The notes beneath the pieces are model-generated. The model worked only from the letters and a program-made list of their open reading frames with translations. It was not told where the DNA came from and did no database searches. From the NCBI GenBank assembly GCA_004431415.1, contig QPMI01000525.1, positions 1-64,000 on the forward strand: 64,000 nucleotides of DNA. Reading direction: 5' to 3'. Positions within the stretch are counted from its first letter, which is position 1; every line of letters starts with the position of its first letter. The DNA comes from Cyanophora paradoxa. Taxonomy: Eukaryota > Glaucocystophyceae > Cyanophorales > Cyanophoraceae. The translations under genes and the position numbers were made by a program. Shown here in pieces: positions 33,421 to 45,800 of this stretch.

Positions 33421-35049
33421 CGAGATCTAGAGGCGGGCTCAGGCGGGCCTGCCGCCTGAGGCGGCCCGCGGCCCGCCGCCCAACGCGTACGTGCGGGCCG
33501 GTGCGGCCCAAGCAACATCGCGGAATCGACGCGACGCGGATTAAGTTATATTCGAATTCGCGGTTATATCGCACTACTGTAGTATATATGTACGTAGCTT
33601 GCGCCGGGGAATTTGAATTCAAGCCGGATATTTGCTCGATCATATGTATATGGTTTTTTTGAGAGACTACGTACGGTGGGGCGAGATCGAGCACACCGTA
33701 GGAAGTAATATTACTAGCTATAGCTATAGTTAATTATAAGCCTTGAAGAGATACCCGTAGGGCCGTAGCTCATGTTGGGTCGACAATTGCGCTGAAACTT
33801 CACTCGGAAAATCACCTGAAAATTGGGCTGAAAAAGGCCTGAAATTCAATGACTCGTTTTGTCCGACGCGTGCTGTCACGACTTCGCATCGTGAGTCGCG
33901 GCGTGACGCGGCGTGAGTCGCGTCGACTCGCGAATCGCGATCGGCGATCGCGACGTCGACGTCGCGGGGTCGAGTCGATCGCTGATTCGCTGTCGACGTC
34001 CGACGGTCGACCAATGACGACCATATGCATCGGATCGTCTGACCCGGTGACCGTCGGACCGTGGGCCGTGCCACGGTTGGCGTCGGTGGCCCGTGGGTCC
34101 GTCAGTGACCGTCACGGTCCGTGACCGACCGTCGGCCGCGGACGTCACCGTCACGTCGGACCTTTAAAAAATTTGTTCTGACTCAGTGAATTTTCCTGAA
34201 CAGGAGGTACGATCTTTGCAAGTTGTTCAGAATCTTCGGATGAATTTCAGCCGGCCCGGCGGGCTTATTATTCACCGAGTCAATGATTGCGCATCCGGGC
34301 GATGATCATGATCATGATGCGGGCCATCATGCGGCAAGTCGCCGGCAACTGGAAATGCAGCGGCAATGCTGCGGGCCTGCGGCATATGCGCAATGCGCAT
34401 GCATGCATATGCCGCAGTGCCGCAGTGCCGCAGACTCCCGCAGTGCGGCCGCGTGCCCGGCGGCCGCGGGCCGCGGCCCGCGCGCCATAACTTGCAATTG
34501 GCCCATAACTTGGCCATAAGCATGCCATGACGTCGACTCAGTGATCATGATGCATTCTAGTATATGCGGGCCAAACTACTACTGTAGTATTATGATACTA
34601 TGATACTGTGGTGTAATATTAATGCGGCCCATCGCCGCCGCCCATGCTGCGTTATCAAATTTGGACGCTTGTATACGCGTACGTATGGGGCGGTAAATTT
34701 GGGGGGTACTGTATGGGGCAACTTCGCACTGCGGGCTTAGTCTGCGCGGCGGCAGTTGACGGTATCTCTAGCTTTAGCTCTTCTTCGTGTCTGTCCTCCT
34801 CTGTCACTAGATCTAGATCTGCTCGGTCTGGTTCGCTTCTCATCTCTTTTCGATCTGCCTCTGTGCCTTTCCTCTTTTATTGTCGATTTTGGCTTTTTGT
34901 CTTGTCATTCTTCGTCACGGCGTGCTTTTGTCTTAGTTACTTTGCTTCTTTTGTCCCTGTGCCCCCTGGGCAGCCCCCGCAGTGCTGGCGTCTAGAGACC
35001 GTGGCCGGTAATCATAGTAATTCACCAAAAAAAGTCTACGGCAGCAGGT

Positions 35050-35165
35050 TATTACCGCGGTACCAATTGCAAATTACGGCGTTATTATGATGCATGATTA
35101 ATATTTCGGCGCGCTTATTTGGTACCGCGGTGATTATAATCAATGATTAAGTGGGCGCGGCGCGG
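35050..35165. mobile_element. Fragment related to the MITE at 27551-27814
   Basis: Contains TTACCGCGGTACCAATT and TTTGGTACCGCGGTGATTAT, matching the internal inverted motifs of the earlier element. Terminal repeats are not preserved. Confidence 0.45.
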
Positions 35166-35662
35166 TATGTATGTTTTCTAGATCTACAGTATATGCATGG
35201 CCATGGCCCATGGGCCATGGACCCTAGCGGCTGGCCCCTGGACAGTGACCGACGGTCTTACTAACAGCCTAGCCTGGCAGGCTGGCACTGCCAGGCTGCA
35301 GCTACGGCCGCCGGGCAGTGAGATTCTATATACTTTTGATATAGCTATATATATGTAGCTAGCAGTGCCTAGCACACAGCCCAGCAGTGCATCCGACGGT
35401 CTACAAGACTACAGCGAACGCGCACGAGCTCTAGCTCAGCGGCTATATATAGATCGTATCACTCATATCCATATCCTTAAGCTTCAGTGGGGAATTTCGA
35501 AGGGGAAACTCGCGATCGGATCGGATCGGAGCGAATTCGAAGCACCGTACGCGCGCGTGGCAGGCGCACCGCAAATTAAAGAGAAAGCAATATATAAAGA
35601 CAGCCGCTGAGCAGTATTAGCTCTAGCGTACGTATTACGTTACTCTCGGCCTACATATAGAT

Positions 35663-37124
35663 ATGGCAACAATATCGAAGATCGAGCACGGAGGCTGGCC
35701 CTCGGAAATCTTCGAGGAGGGTGAGGAGGAAATGGCGGAGAAATTGGAATTGTTGTGCCCCATCTGCTTAAAGGTGATGCGAGAACCCGTGCGTCTTGCA
35801 CCTGTGTCCAGCGTTTGATATTGAATCTAGAATTAAATGAAAGCTAACCGTTGCGCCCAGACGCTGATTCGATGCACAAACGAACATGCTTTGTGCCGTA
35901 CTTGTGCAGATGCGCTGGCGCGGGGCACATGTGCACCGCACGGCCAATGCGACCCTTGCCGAGACGAGCACGCGTGCTTAAATGCGCGGCTGAAGTGCCC
36001 GCTGGACCGCGAGTTCATCAACCGGGATCTCTTCTGGCCCGCCGCCTACCTTCGTCGACGCATCAATGAACTCAGAGTGCAGTGAGTGCATGCCGTGCCA
36101 TGATATGTATACTACTAATAATGACCATAAACACATATATCTACGTATACGTGCGCCGCGATCCAACGACTCAGCGACTGATCCATTGCCCTTGCACGTG
36201 CACTCGACTCGTAGCTGCGCTCACAAAGACCGCGGATGCGGCTGGATAGGCGACTTGGGCTCCTTTTTGCTGCACACCAATGAGTGCACAGTCGGGCACT
36301 CTGTACATGTCGGAGGCGAACGCTGCCCCGGCTGCGCATGCGCGCAGCTCGTTTCCTCTGTTGACATATCGGTGCGGCCGTATCGTATACGTACGTGTGC
36401 CATATATATATATATATCAGCCTATAGCAAGCTATATATAGCACAAGCGCGGGTCTAGCTATAGAGCTCTCCGAGATTTGAGAGATTGAAAGAGAGAAAT
36501 GCTCGAGCTCGGTTTCTCTGAGCTGACGTACCTTCGCGGAGGGACAGGGGCACGAGAATGCTTGCCGCCCCTGCCCATACTCCAAATTTGGATGCCGCGC
36601 CATGGTACCTCGGGCCGGGCTCGATGCACACATGGGTGCGTCCAATCCGTACTTTCGTGTCAACTTGCAAGCCTTGAAGCTTTTGTGAGAGCTGTCGGTC
36701 TCAATTTCGAGCGCACTTACGCGAATGCACGCAGATACGTGCGCGTGCTACGAAAGCCTTGTCGTCCGCCTTGACAACAAAACCCGTGCGTTGTCTCACT
36801 TCAATACGTATATATGTATACGTACTATAAGAATTCGACCGTTCGATCGGCTCGCCTGACTTTACATTTTGCGTTGATCGGCGCACAGGAGAGCTGAGAC
36901 GTCAACGAGTAGTGCTTGGCTTCTTTCTACTTTTGTTATACATAGTGCTTTGGCGGTACATATTCGCAGGCGTAATTCTCGTCATTGTGTTGATCGAGAA
37001 GGCCGTTCTTGCAGTATTCTCTCACTGGATGTACTACTCGACTTTCCTTTCCTCAGTATTGATCTTGAGCGCTGTGATCGCCTATGTCTATGACGAAGAC
37101 AATGTCGATCGTTCGCATTTGTGA
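35663..37124 (+). CDS. Membrane-anchored RING/TRAF-type zinc-finger protein (putative E3 ubiquitin ligase)
   Basis: Six exons join in phase to 292 residues: 35663-35788, 35861-36081, 36215-36371, 36548-36635, 36735-36785, 36889-37124 (TGA). RING of C3HC3D form: C32-x2-C35, C47, H51, C54, C57, then C88-P-L-D. This leads into a TRAF-type zinc finger (RVHCAHKDRGCGW...HTNEC) and a second one (CPYSKFGCRAMVPRAGLDAHM, continued across an intron to DTCAC). The last exon has two hydrophobic stretches (VLGFFLLLLYIVLWRYIF; FLSSVLILSAVIAYVY), so the C-terminus is probably a two-pass membrane anchor instead of a TRAF/MATH domain. RING and TRAF fingers place it among ubiquitin ligases of the TRAF type; substrate unknown. 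Codon use is less GC-biased than in the genes to its right. Intron 2 uses donor GTGAGT, chosen because it restores the zinc-finger cysteine. Confidence 0.85.
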
Positions 37125-38144
37125 ACGATGTATACGTATACGTAGCTATAATATATATATAGCATGTACATGCGTATGTACATGTGTAATCGATATCCCG
37201 GTCGCGTGCACGTGTATATATGCATATGTGCCGTATACATACGTACTTCGGTAGGCTCACGTGCACGGTACCGGTTCCAGCGCTAGCACTAGTACAGTGT
37301 ACATACATATATATATATATATTCGAGCTCGAGCTCGTCTTCGAATTCTCGGATTGAGAAACACGAACGTGTACAGCCTGGCTGTGTTTCATCGATGTAA
37401 TTTTCTGAGCTACTAGGCTACACGGCCGATACCAAGTTATATATAGCTAATTAGTTAAGACGCAAAAGGACCGTCGGACACTTGCGATAGGGTGATACGT
37501 ACTACGGTATATACCGTAGTACGTATACCCTCGCGCGATCGCAACAGACAGCAATCATAATTATAGCCCGGAGGCCTCAAATCTACATGTCGCCCCCGAC
37601 CTTAGCTACTGCGAAAGGCTGCACGGTGCGCGATCGGGGGGGAGGGGGGGGGGGGTCGGAACTCTGAAAGCTTAAGACGGTGGTCGGAGTAGACGGACTG
37701 GAGAAGCAGCTCAAGGAGGCGGATCGATGTCGGAGACCGCGAGGCTAAGAAAGCCCTGTTAATATATTATATATATATATATTGGGGGCATGTGTACGGG
37801 AGACGGGAGCAGGGGGAAGTGGGGGGAAGATGGGGGGGGGGGGGGAGGGGGGGGGGCGGCGGTGCCCCCGGGCCCCCCGAGGAGGCCTATTAGGCTACCC
37901 CTGAAACGTCAGCGGAAGATCTAGAGGGAGGGAAATGAGGAGGGGGAGAGGAAAGGAAGGCGGAGGTGGGCACGTGGCTCAACGTCACCACTGACGTCAG
38001 CGGGAGGAGACGGAGACCGCCGGCGCCGGCGCCCCGCAAGGAGTCGGCTCATGATCTTCATGTTAGATCTTAATGCGAAGCTTCGAGCACGCGTAATATT
38101 TAAGATTAAGATATAAAATTAAGATCATGAGCCGAACCCTATAG
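37125..38144. other. Intergenic, convergent 3' region with G-rich runs
   Basis: No gene seen. It has alternating purine-pyrimidine TATA and GTATAC strings (37130-37325), G-homopolymer runs (37635-37655 and 37830-37857), and at about 37996-38045 a degenerate copy of the last coding part of the F-box gene (compare 38154-38205). Confidence 0.6.
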
Positions 38145-40472
38145 CTAGCTGTAGCGGGAGGTGACGGAGACCGCGGGGCGCCCCGCGAGGAGGCCCCGTA
38201 TGGCCTCCAGCCGCTTTTCCCAGCTGCAGGCCCCCGGGTCCCCCGGGTCCTCAAGCTCGTACCCCCCCTCCTCTTCCTCCTCCCCCTCGCCCCGCCGCCG
38301 CCGCCCCCGCCTCTTCGGCTTCGGCTTGAAGTACTTGGCGAACAAGCGCGCGACCTCGTCCGGGCGGTGCACGAGCCGCAGGTCCAGGGCCACATGGGGG
38401 GCGAGGGCCCTCAAAACCTGGCGGCCGCGCGCGGGCAGTGTGAGCAGGGGGCCGCGGCCCGGGGCGAGAGGCTTCGCTAAGAGTAGTGTAGATATGAAGT
38501 AGCTGCGCTTCTATTGATGCTAAGCTTCGAGCGCGCTTAGTATTAAGATTCAATTGCAATAGATCTAGACCACTCTAATTATAAGCCCGAGCTTCGCTAA
38601 TCATGAGCTTCGAATTCCTAGGCTCGCTCAACTCATGCAGGATCGCACCTCGAAGGGGCGGAGGGGTGGGAGCCAGTGGGAGGCGTACGAGAAGGCGAGC
38701 CGCTCGAGGGACCCCAGCGCCAGAATCGCGCGCGCCTCTGCCGCGGAGAGCGGCCAAGCGGCGTCCAGGCTCAGGGACACGAGGCAGCGCTGCACGCCGG
38801 GGCTCCGAAGGAACTCCGCGAGTCGCCCGGGGCCGAAACCGCTGCTACGGAGGTACATGCGGAGCCTTGCCGAGTCAGGCAGGCGGGAGGCGAGGTCTGC
38901 CAGGGCCACAAGAGCCTCGTCGGAGTCTGTGCCGCTAGCTATAGAGGCTTCGAAGTCCACTTGGCACGCGGCGCGGGCGAGGGCGAGCAGGCACGCCGGC
39001 GGCGAGTCGGCGAGCTGCGGTCGTGCAGAAGTCACAGTCAGCGCAGGACAGGCCAGGGTTAGGTAAAAACACGAGGCGCCTGCAGGGTTTTGAGGGACTC
39101 CAGCCTCGGCATGCGGCCCAGGGCCAGAAAGTCGGCTTCCGAGATTCGAAACCCGGCAGGTTGGCGTTCGGCATATGCATGGTCCTGCGTCCTCGGAAAT
39201 TCTCCATGCCTGCATGCACCGCTCCCTCTTAGCGCGATAGAAGCCAAAGAGGAAATCGAGGGGCGCAGATTAAAGAGATCTAGAGCACACACCTGTAAAG
39301 GCGAGTCTCGTCGCCGGCGAATTCAATGCTTCGCAGGCTCGCGCCCGCGGCGCCGCCCGCAAGCGCCGACACGACGCCGGCGACGTCTCTGTCCTCCCAC
39401 TCACGATCGGGCAGCCCGACCAGCGCAATGTGCTCGAGATGCGCCAGGGGCGCGAGGGCCGCCAGCGCCGCCGGCATCGACGAGCTCGAGCTCGAGTCTC
39501 GTGGATGTATGCTGAGGGAGCGGAGGAGGGGGCAGGCGGCGGCGACGGCCGCCGCGGCGTCCGGACCCAGCCCCCCGTCGATCGGACCGAAGAAGATGTG
39601 GAGCGAGCGGAGCCGGCCGAAGGGGGCGAGAGCGGCCTGCAGCTTGGCGGCCCGGGGCCAGTTGAACCGATCTCCGCAGCTGCTGTACTTTGCCATGGTG
39701 AACCCGATGCTGAGGCTCTCCAGACTGCTGGGCGCGCCGTCCGCCGCCGGCCGCAGCGCCCCAAGCACGCCGAGCAGGGACGCGCGCAGCATATTTAGAG
39801 GCGTCCGCCGGGAAGGGGAGTGGAAGCCAGTCCCGCCCATGAGCTCGACGATGACCCCCCGCAACTGCGCCGGGCCGCTGTGGCTTCGCGCGATCGCTCT
39901 AAGGATCCGGCACGCTGCGTCTACTGCCGCGCCCGCCGCGGGCGAATCCCCAGCGTACGCTGGGAGCTCCACCCGCAGCGAGACGCTGCCGCCGCGGCCG
40001 AGACGCAGCTTTCGATGCTCGAAGAGCGCCGACAGAAGCCTGGACAGCTGGCGGTCCCGCGGTCTCGAACTCGCGCTAGTGGTGCTTGAACTCGCTGCAG
40101 CTGCTGCTGCATCGCTATCGCTACCGCTGTCGCTTGTCCACGTCAATCTCCACCTTTCCCTGATCATGATCCACAGCTCTACGCTCGCCCACTCCATCTC
40201 CTCGACCACCTGCCGCCACCGCCTGCGGTTCGCTGCGTTCTTAGCCATGGCATATGCATGTGCATGCACTCGTTCAGCGCTCGACATTGCAACGCGCACC
40301 TGCAGACGCCGCGCAGGGGCCAGCTCGCCTGCAAGCCGAGCGCCTTGAAGACATCGCTCATGACCGCGTCTGGCAGCGCATCGAACGTCCGCGGCCGTGG
40401 TGGAGGCGCTGCTGCAGGGTCGTCGACGCGGGCCCGCTTCCTCGCGCGCCCAGCCGATTTCCGACCAGACAT
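38145..40472 (-). CDS. F-box protein with leucine-rich-repeat-like C-terminal region
   Basis: Five exons, all in phase: 40300-40472, 39293-40222, 39080-39209, 38649-39014, 38145-38417; 623 residues, stop TAG. An N-terminal basic stretch (KSAGRARKRAR) could be a nuclear signal. The F-box follows: FDALPDAVMSDVFKAL, then across the first intron RGVCRRWRQVVEEMEW. The rest has Leu-rich segments spaced like LRRs (LESLSIGFTMAKYS, FGRLRSLHIFFG, LLRSLSIHPRDSS, LAHLEHIALVGLPD, LVSLSLDAAWPL, SLERLAFSYA). F-box/LRR proteins are substrate receptors of SCF ubiquitin ligases. The third intron has a GC donor (CAG followed by GCGCCT at 39079). An acidic/basic low-complexity insert sits near the C-terminus. 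The LRR assignment is by pattern only. Confidence 0.8.
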
Positions 40473-42885
40473 CGATATCGTAGGACGCTCCGACTCGGCC
40501 CCTGGTGCCGGCAGATGTGGATCTCTGGATCACTTGGGATGCGATCCCATGCACTAGCCTGCAGCTCCCGCGGTCAGCAAGCGTCAAACCCGCCGCGCAG
40601 CCTCTCGAACCTTCTGCGGCAGCACTCCCGGAGTCCTGGTGCTCGATCCGCGGCCAACAACGCACTGGCGTTAACGTACCCCGGCTTAAACGCAGGGCCG
40701 TCGCAGGCCGGCCCGTCGCAGGGCCGTCGCCGGCCGCGGTTTTTGCGCAGGCCTGGCGGTCCTAATATGAATACGCTAAATGCGTGGGAGCGGATTTCTC
40801 ATTCAGCCGGTGTTCTCACCAGCGCCGCGCGCGTCGCACCGCCCGCCGGTCAGCCAAGTCAGCGGCTTCGATAATTTCGCCCAGCTCTCGACGCGGCGAG
40901 ACTCCGCCGCCACCTCCGTGCTTAGTGTGTGAGTACGGTGCGAGCTTCGCTCGCCTGCCTGGCCATACGGTTATATGGGGGCTGACTGGAGCCGCAGGAC
41001 CCGTTCCCGAGCGCGCGGCGCACGCGCGACTGCATCGATATCTGGTCGCGCCGCGCGCGTGCGCGTGCGGTCGGGCGCGGACGCGCCGCGGCGCACGCGC
41101 CTCTCTCGGGCGCTGCTGAGCTCGAGGGCGCCTCTGTCGTGCCGATCGCCGCTCTCTCTCGCGATCGCAGGAGCCGTACGTGTGCCCGGCCGCAGCGCGT
41201 TCGCGCTCGCCGAGTCGCCCGTGCACGTGGCGTAACCTTGCGAGCTTCTGACAGCTGCAGGCTCTCGCGGTCTTTAAGACTTTCATGATCAAGTGTGCGC
41301 ACCGACCGCGGACCCGCCTCACCCGGTGCCTCTCTGTGCAGGCGTCCTGTGTGGGCCCTTCGCGCCTCTGACCAGGCCCCAACCCACACAGGTCAACCGC
41401 GGGCCGGGCCCCAGCCCCACACATCCGACCGCGGGCCAACCGCGCCTCGTCGCGCCCGTTCGAATGATGTGCAGCATGCCGCGGGACGGGTGTGCGCGCA
41501 CCCCCCTCCCCCCCTTCGAATTTTCCGCCCTATACCCCCCCCCCCAGGTCCTTCCCCCTGTAATACAGGACCGCAGCCCCAAGCGATGCCTCCGCGCGAA
41601 TCTCACGCCCCCGCAGCGCTGTGCAGATGCAACCTTCCGCCCCCTCTTTGGCATCGTATCCCGCCCCCCCCCCCCCCCCCTCCCCCCGCTTCTCTGGCAT
41701 CTCCCGCCTTTCGGGTACGCGTCGCCTGCTCGCCCAGCGCCCCGCTCCATTCTCCCCTCCCCCGCCGGGGCCGCTTCCTGCCTCCGGCGAGCTTCACTAT
41801 ACAGAGTGCCGTGCACCGGGCTGGGTGGCGGAGAGGGACGGGGGTACGATGCGCGTTGCGGGCCCCGGTACCCCTCTGCGGCTCTGAGCCCCTGCCCCCC
41901 CTGCAGCGGAGCAGCCAAAGGCGTCGCTCGGGGCAGCGACGGCTCCGGCGCGGGGCAGGTCGCGTACCCCCCCCCCCACCCCAGCCCCCCCCCCCCTCCG
42001 GATCCCCCCCCTCCCCGAACCGAGCGAGCCTGCTGCGCGCTCCTAACCTCCTCGTATCGATATCCTTCTTGAGTCTTGACCCCTCCCCCAAATTCGAAGT
42101 TCCTCCCATCCCTTCGACTCTCGAGCTCCTCGCCCTCGACCCCCTACGCGTACCCCCGGCCGGTGCCCTCGCGATCGCTCCCACCCCGCCCTCCCTTTAG
42201 CTTCCGAGGGTAACGTTCAGGCACTGCGGCTTAAGTAGCTTCGCCGCCTGCAGCTGCCGCCCGCCCCCCATATATGCATCGCCGAGTCGATATCCCGCCG
42301 CTTATATAACACGAGTGCATCCTCCCCAGCGCTAGCCTGCAGCTGGCAGCCTCGGGCCTATAGCTATAGCTAGGCCTAGCTAGGCGCCGATCGCGAGGCC
42401 CGAGGCTACGATCGCGCGCGCGCGCGCAAGGCGCGTGCTATACTGAGGCTTTACTATGATAGCGTTTATACATGTAGCTATAGGCTCGCGCGCGCCGCGG
42501 CCGCGGCGCCGGGCGCCAGCGCTAGCTGCGCATGCGCGCGCGCGCGCGCGCGCGCGCGCATATGCATGCACTGCGGCAGCTCAGCGGCTACCGCGCGCTG
42601 TGCAGGGCGGATCGCGCGCTTAACTCGAGGTAATTGGAAGGCGTCTAATGAAACTAGCGCTAGCTATAGCGCCGCGCATGCGAATCCCGGCGCCGTACGC
42701 GTATATGGCGGCGCGCGCTCAAACGGCGGTATGCGCCTGTGCAGCTGCGCGGTGTACATGAATGCGGATTCGAATGCAAAGCGAGCCTCGTATCGATATC
42801 GGTCTGCCTGCAGAACCCTCGTGTAGTCACCGTTGCGGATCTCGTGTACCCCATAAAGTCTCCGAAGTCTCCGCGCGCGAGAAGG
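40473..42885. other. Intergenic region between divergent F-box and GBP-like genes
   Basis: About 2.4 kb with no supported gene. 41490-42190 is C-rich with homopolymer runs; 42360-42560 has alternating GC (a GCGCGC run near 42535-42560) and TATAGCTATAG palindromes. Long open frames on both strands at 41293-42200 overlap each other and reflect composition. An extra in-frame upstream extension of the GBP-like gene (from about 42739) is possible. Confidence 0.55.
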
Positions 42886-45800
42886 ATGCCGGTAGCGGCA
42901 CCTGTGCGGGGCGGCACAGCCGCCCCGCTGCTTGTGATCGATGGGGACAAGCTCGTGGTCCACGAAGAGGGCGTTACTCTGCTGTCGAAGGTAACGCTAT
43001 GGCGCCCGGCGCTAGGCGGGGCCGCCTGTCCGGTACAAACGGCTCTGATTGTCCTACCGCACAGCTCGACACCGAGATTGCCGTGCTCAGCATCATCGGT
43101 TCGAAGGCCTCCGGCAAGTCGCTCCTGGCCAACTCGTTCTTCGAGACGTTTGACGGCAACCACTACGTGAGCGGCTCGTCCGGCAAACCCCCGACCTACA
43201 AGGGCTTGTACGCGTCAGGTCGGCACGCCGCCGCCGCCGCCGCACTGCCGCCACCGGCCGGCACGGCGTTGACCCACGTGTGCGGCAGTCCACCGCATGG
43301 AGCCGAAAGCGGGGCAGCGGCCGATGAACGTGGTGCTTCTGGATGCTCAGGGAGTGGGCCAGGGCAAGGACCACAGCTCGCTCGAGGCGAAGCTCTTTAC
43401 CATCGCGGCCCTCGTCAGTTCGTCGATCGTGTACAACGTGGCCGGCGAGTTGACGCTCGCGTCGCTCCAGCTGCTCATGTGCGCTCCCGCTTCCCGTCGG
43501 TCCCGCCTGACCGCCCGCCCGCCCGCCCGCCCGCGCCGCCGCCGCTAACCGCCGTGCCCAGCGACCGCCTACTGCCGCAGGGGCACCTCGTCTCCTACCC
43601 GGACCGCGTGTCGACGCCGGTGAAGAGCGGGTCGCCGCAGGCGCGCGAGGCGGAGACGGAATCGGCGGACAGCGCCGCGCCGTTCTTCTTCTGGGCCGCC
43701 CGCGACAACCACGGCTCGTTCAAGGACAAGTCGGGCAAGCCCGTCGACGCGACGTGCGCCCATCGCTGCTTTCTTTCTCTTTCTTTCGCCCACGCCCGAC
43801 CGCGCAGGCGCTACCTCGAAGACCTCCTCATCGGCGCCCAGAACAGCGCGCTCCTCGACGAGCTATTCTCGGTCCGCCCCTCCCCGCTCCCTTCGTCCTA
43901 GTCATATCAGCATTAGTTAGGTAGTATTGCTATGCTTAGTCGAAGTCTCGGTCCGCCCCGCCCCGCCCCGCTCCGCTCTTCTCTTCCCCGCCGCCCCGCC
44001 CCACCCGCTCTTCTCTTCCCCGCCGCCCCGCCCCGCCCCGCCCCGCTCTTCTCTTCCCCGCCGCCCCGCCCCGCCCCGCTCCTCTCTTCTCCGCCTCACT
44101 CTCCGCTCGGGCCCCGCTTGCCCCCTCCGTCTAGCTTACCTCTATCTTCCCCGCCCCGCTCCTCCTCTTTCTCTTCTCCGCCGTCCTAGAAGGTGGCACC
44201 AGCTCGCTCGCGCCCTGCGTGCCGCCTAGGCCAGCCTCCGCTGGCGCGCCAGCAGGCGGCGCCCCGCCCCGCTCGGCTCAGCCAACACTCCGCCGCGCCC
44301 CGCGCAGCGCGTCGAGTGCGTCTGCATCCCGCCGCCCGCGGCAACCTCCACCGAGGCACTGTCCCTCTCTTCCAAGCCGTACCCCTCCCTCCCCGCCTCC
44401 TTCCGCGCCCAGGTACCCCATCCTCCCTCCTCCTCCCCCTCTTCCTCTTCCTGAGGGGTACGGCGCAGATCGACATGCTCCGCCAGCGTACCCTCGCCTC
44501 GCTCCTCCCCAAGACCATCTGCGGCGGCCTCCTAAACGGACCCCGTCCGTTCCCACTTCCTTCCCCGTGTTTCGTCCTCCCCCGCTCAAGCATACCGTAC
44601 CCCCCACCGCAGTGTTCGTGCGGCTGCTCCGGCACTACGCGGCGAGGGCCTCGACGGCCGCTTCCTCCTCCTCGTCCGACGGCGGCGCCGCCGGCAACGG
44701 GCGCGCCTCGGGATCCCAGGTGGGCCGCCGCCCTAAATCTAAGCGCTTCGTTCCTTCTGTCTCCCTTCCTCTCTGAGATCGGACAGGGCCTCCCGCCCCT
44801 CCCGGCCGCGTGGCGCGCGGCCGTCGACGCCGAGTTTGAGGACGCGGCGGCGGACTGCGCGGCGGCCTACCGGCAGCAGCTCACCGCCGAGCTCCAGGAG
44901 AAGCTCCCCGTCGAAGCTGGCGCGCCCCTCCTTTCCGTTCTTTCCTTTCCTATCCTCTTTTGATCCTCTTCTCCTCAGCCGAGATGAAGGAGATCCACCA
45001 GCGCTGCCGGGACGCGGCCCTCTCGGCGTTCGCGGCGAAGCCCGTGCCCGCCGGCGGCGACCGCACCGTCCACACCACGCGCCTCCGGGTGCGCTCGGCT
45101 CAGATTCCGCCCGATCTGAGCTAGCTTTCTGAGCGGGCCTCGCCTTGTCCCCCGGCAGGCCGAGCTCAAGCGGGCGTACCGCGAGATCTGCGCCGCCTAC
45201 GAGGAGGTTCGTTCGACCCCGTACCCTTCTTTCGAGTAGCCCTTTACCCCCGTACAAACGCCGCCGTACCCCCGCAGGTCTGCTACGCGGAGTGCGTCGA
45301 TTGCCTCAACGAGCTGTACGCCCCCATCGACGAGAAGGTTCGCGCACCCCCTCCTCCACTCGTGCCCGTCCTCGCAAATGACGCCGTACCCTTCCTTCCT
45401 CCCCCGCAGGTGGGCCAGGAGGCCTACACGACGCTGGAGGAGTACGACGTGGACCGCCGGGTGCGCCGCCGCGCGCAGGGACGCCTAGACCTGCCGGGTT
45501 CGAATCCCCGCGGCGCAGGTTGTTCTGGAGGAGTACATGCGCATCGCGCGGCGGCCCAAGCGCGAGGCGGTCGTCCTCGAGGCACTCCTCCCCAAGGTGC
45601 GGGGGGTACGGGTTCGGGGAGGGTACAGAGGAGGGAGGCCGACCGGGGGTACGCAGATCTACGAGTCGGTGGCGAAAGTGACGGAGAAGCAGCGGCGGGA
45701 GTGGGAGTCGGAGCGGACGGCGCTCCTCGAGCGCATCGACGAGCTCGAGCAGCTCCTCGTCGCCGTGCGTTGTACCCCCCCCCCGGCCCCCGGTCGTCGC

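Larger units (their letters stand above)
31460..35662. other. Long repeat-rich intergenic region
   Basis: No supported gene in about 4.2 kb. Contents: a GC-palindromic block (31975-32060), a hairpin element (32738-32880), minisatellites built on GACTCGG and GGGAGTC (32650-32960 and 33050-33420), a GACCGTC-rich block (33930-34160), palindromic CATGATC and GCATATGC words (34290-34470), and a fragment related to the MITE at 27551. Open frames at 32904-33662 and 34644-35090 are explained by repeat composition. Confidence 0.6.

Noticed and set aside
32904-33662. 252-residue open frame on plus
   Set aside because: It runs through the GACTCGG minisatellite; its residues mirror the repeat (SRDSG units) and no splice context or family match is visible.
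34644-35090. 148-residue hydrophobic frame on plus
   Set aside because: It ends inside a dispersed repeat also found near 29268, has no homology that I can recognise, and lacks neighbouring exons.
41293-42200. 300-residue open frames on both strands
   Set aside because: They lie in C-rich DNA that leaves frames open on both strands; no domain pattern and no phase-consistent exons.
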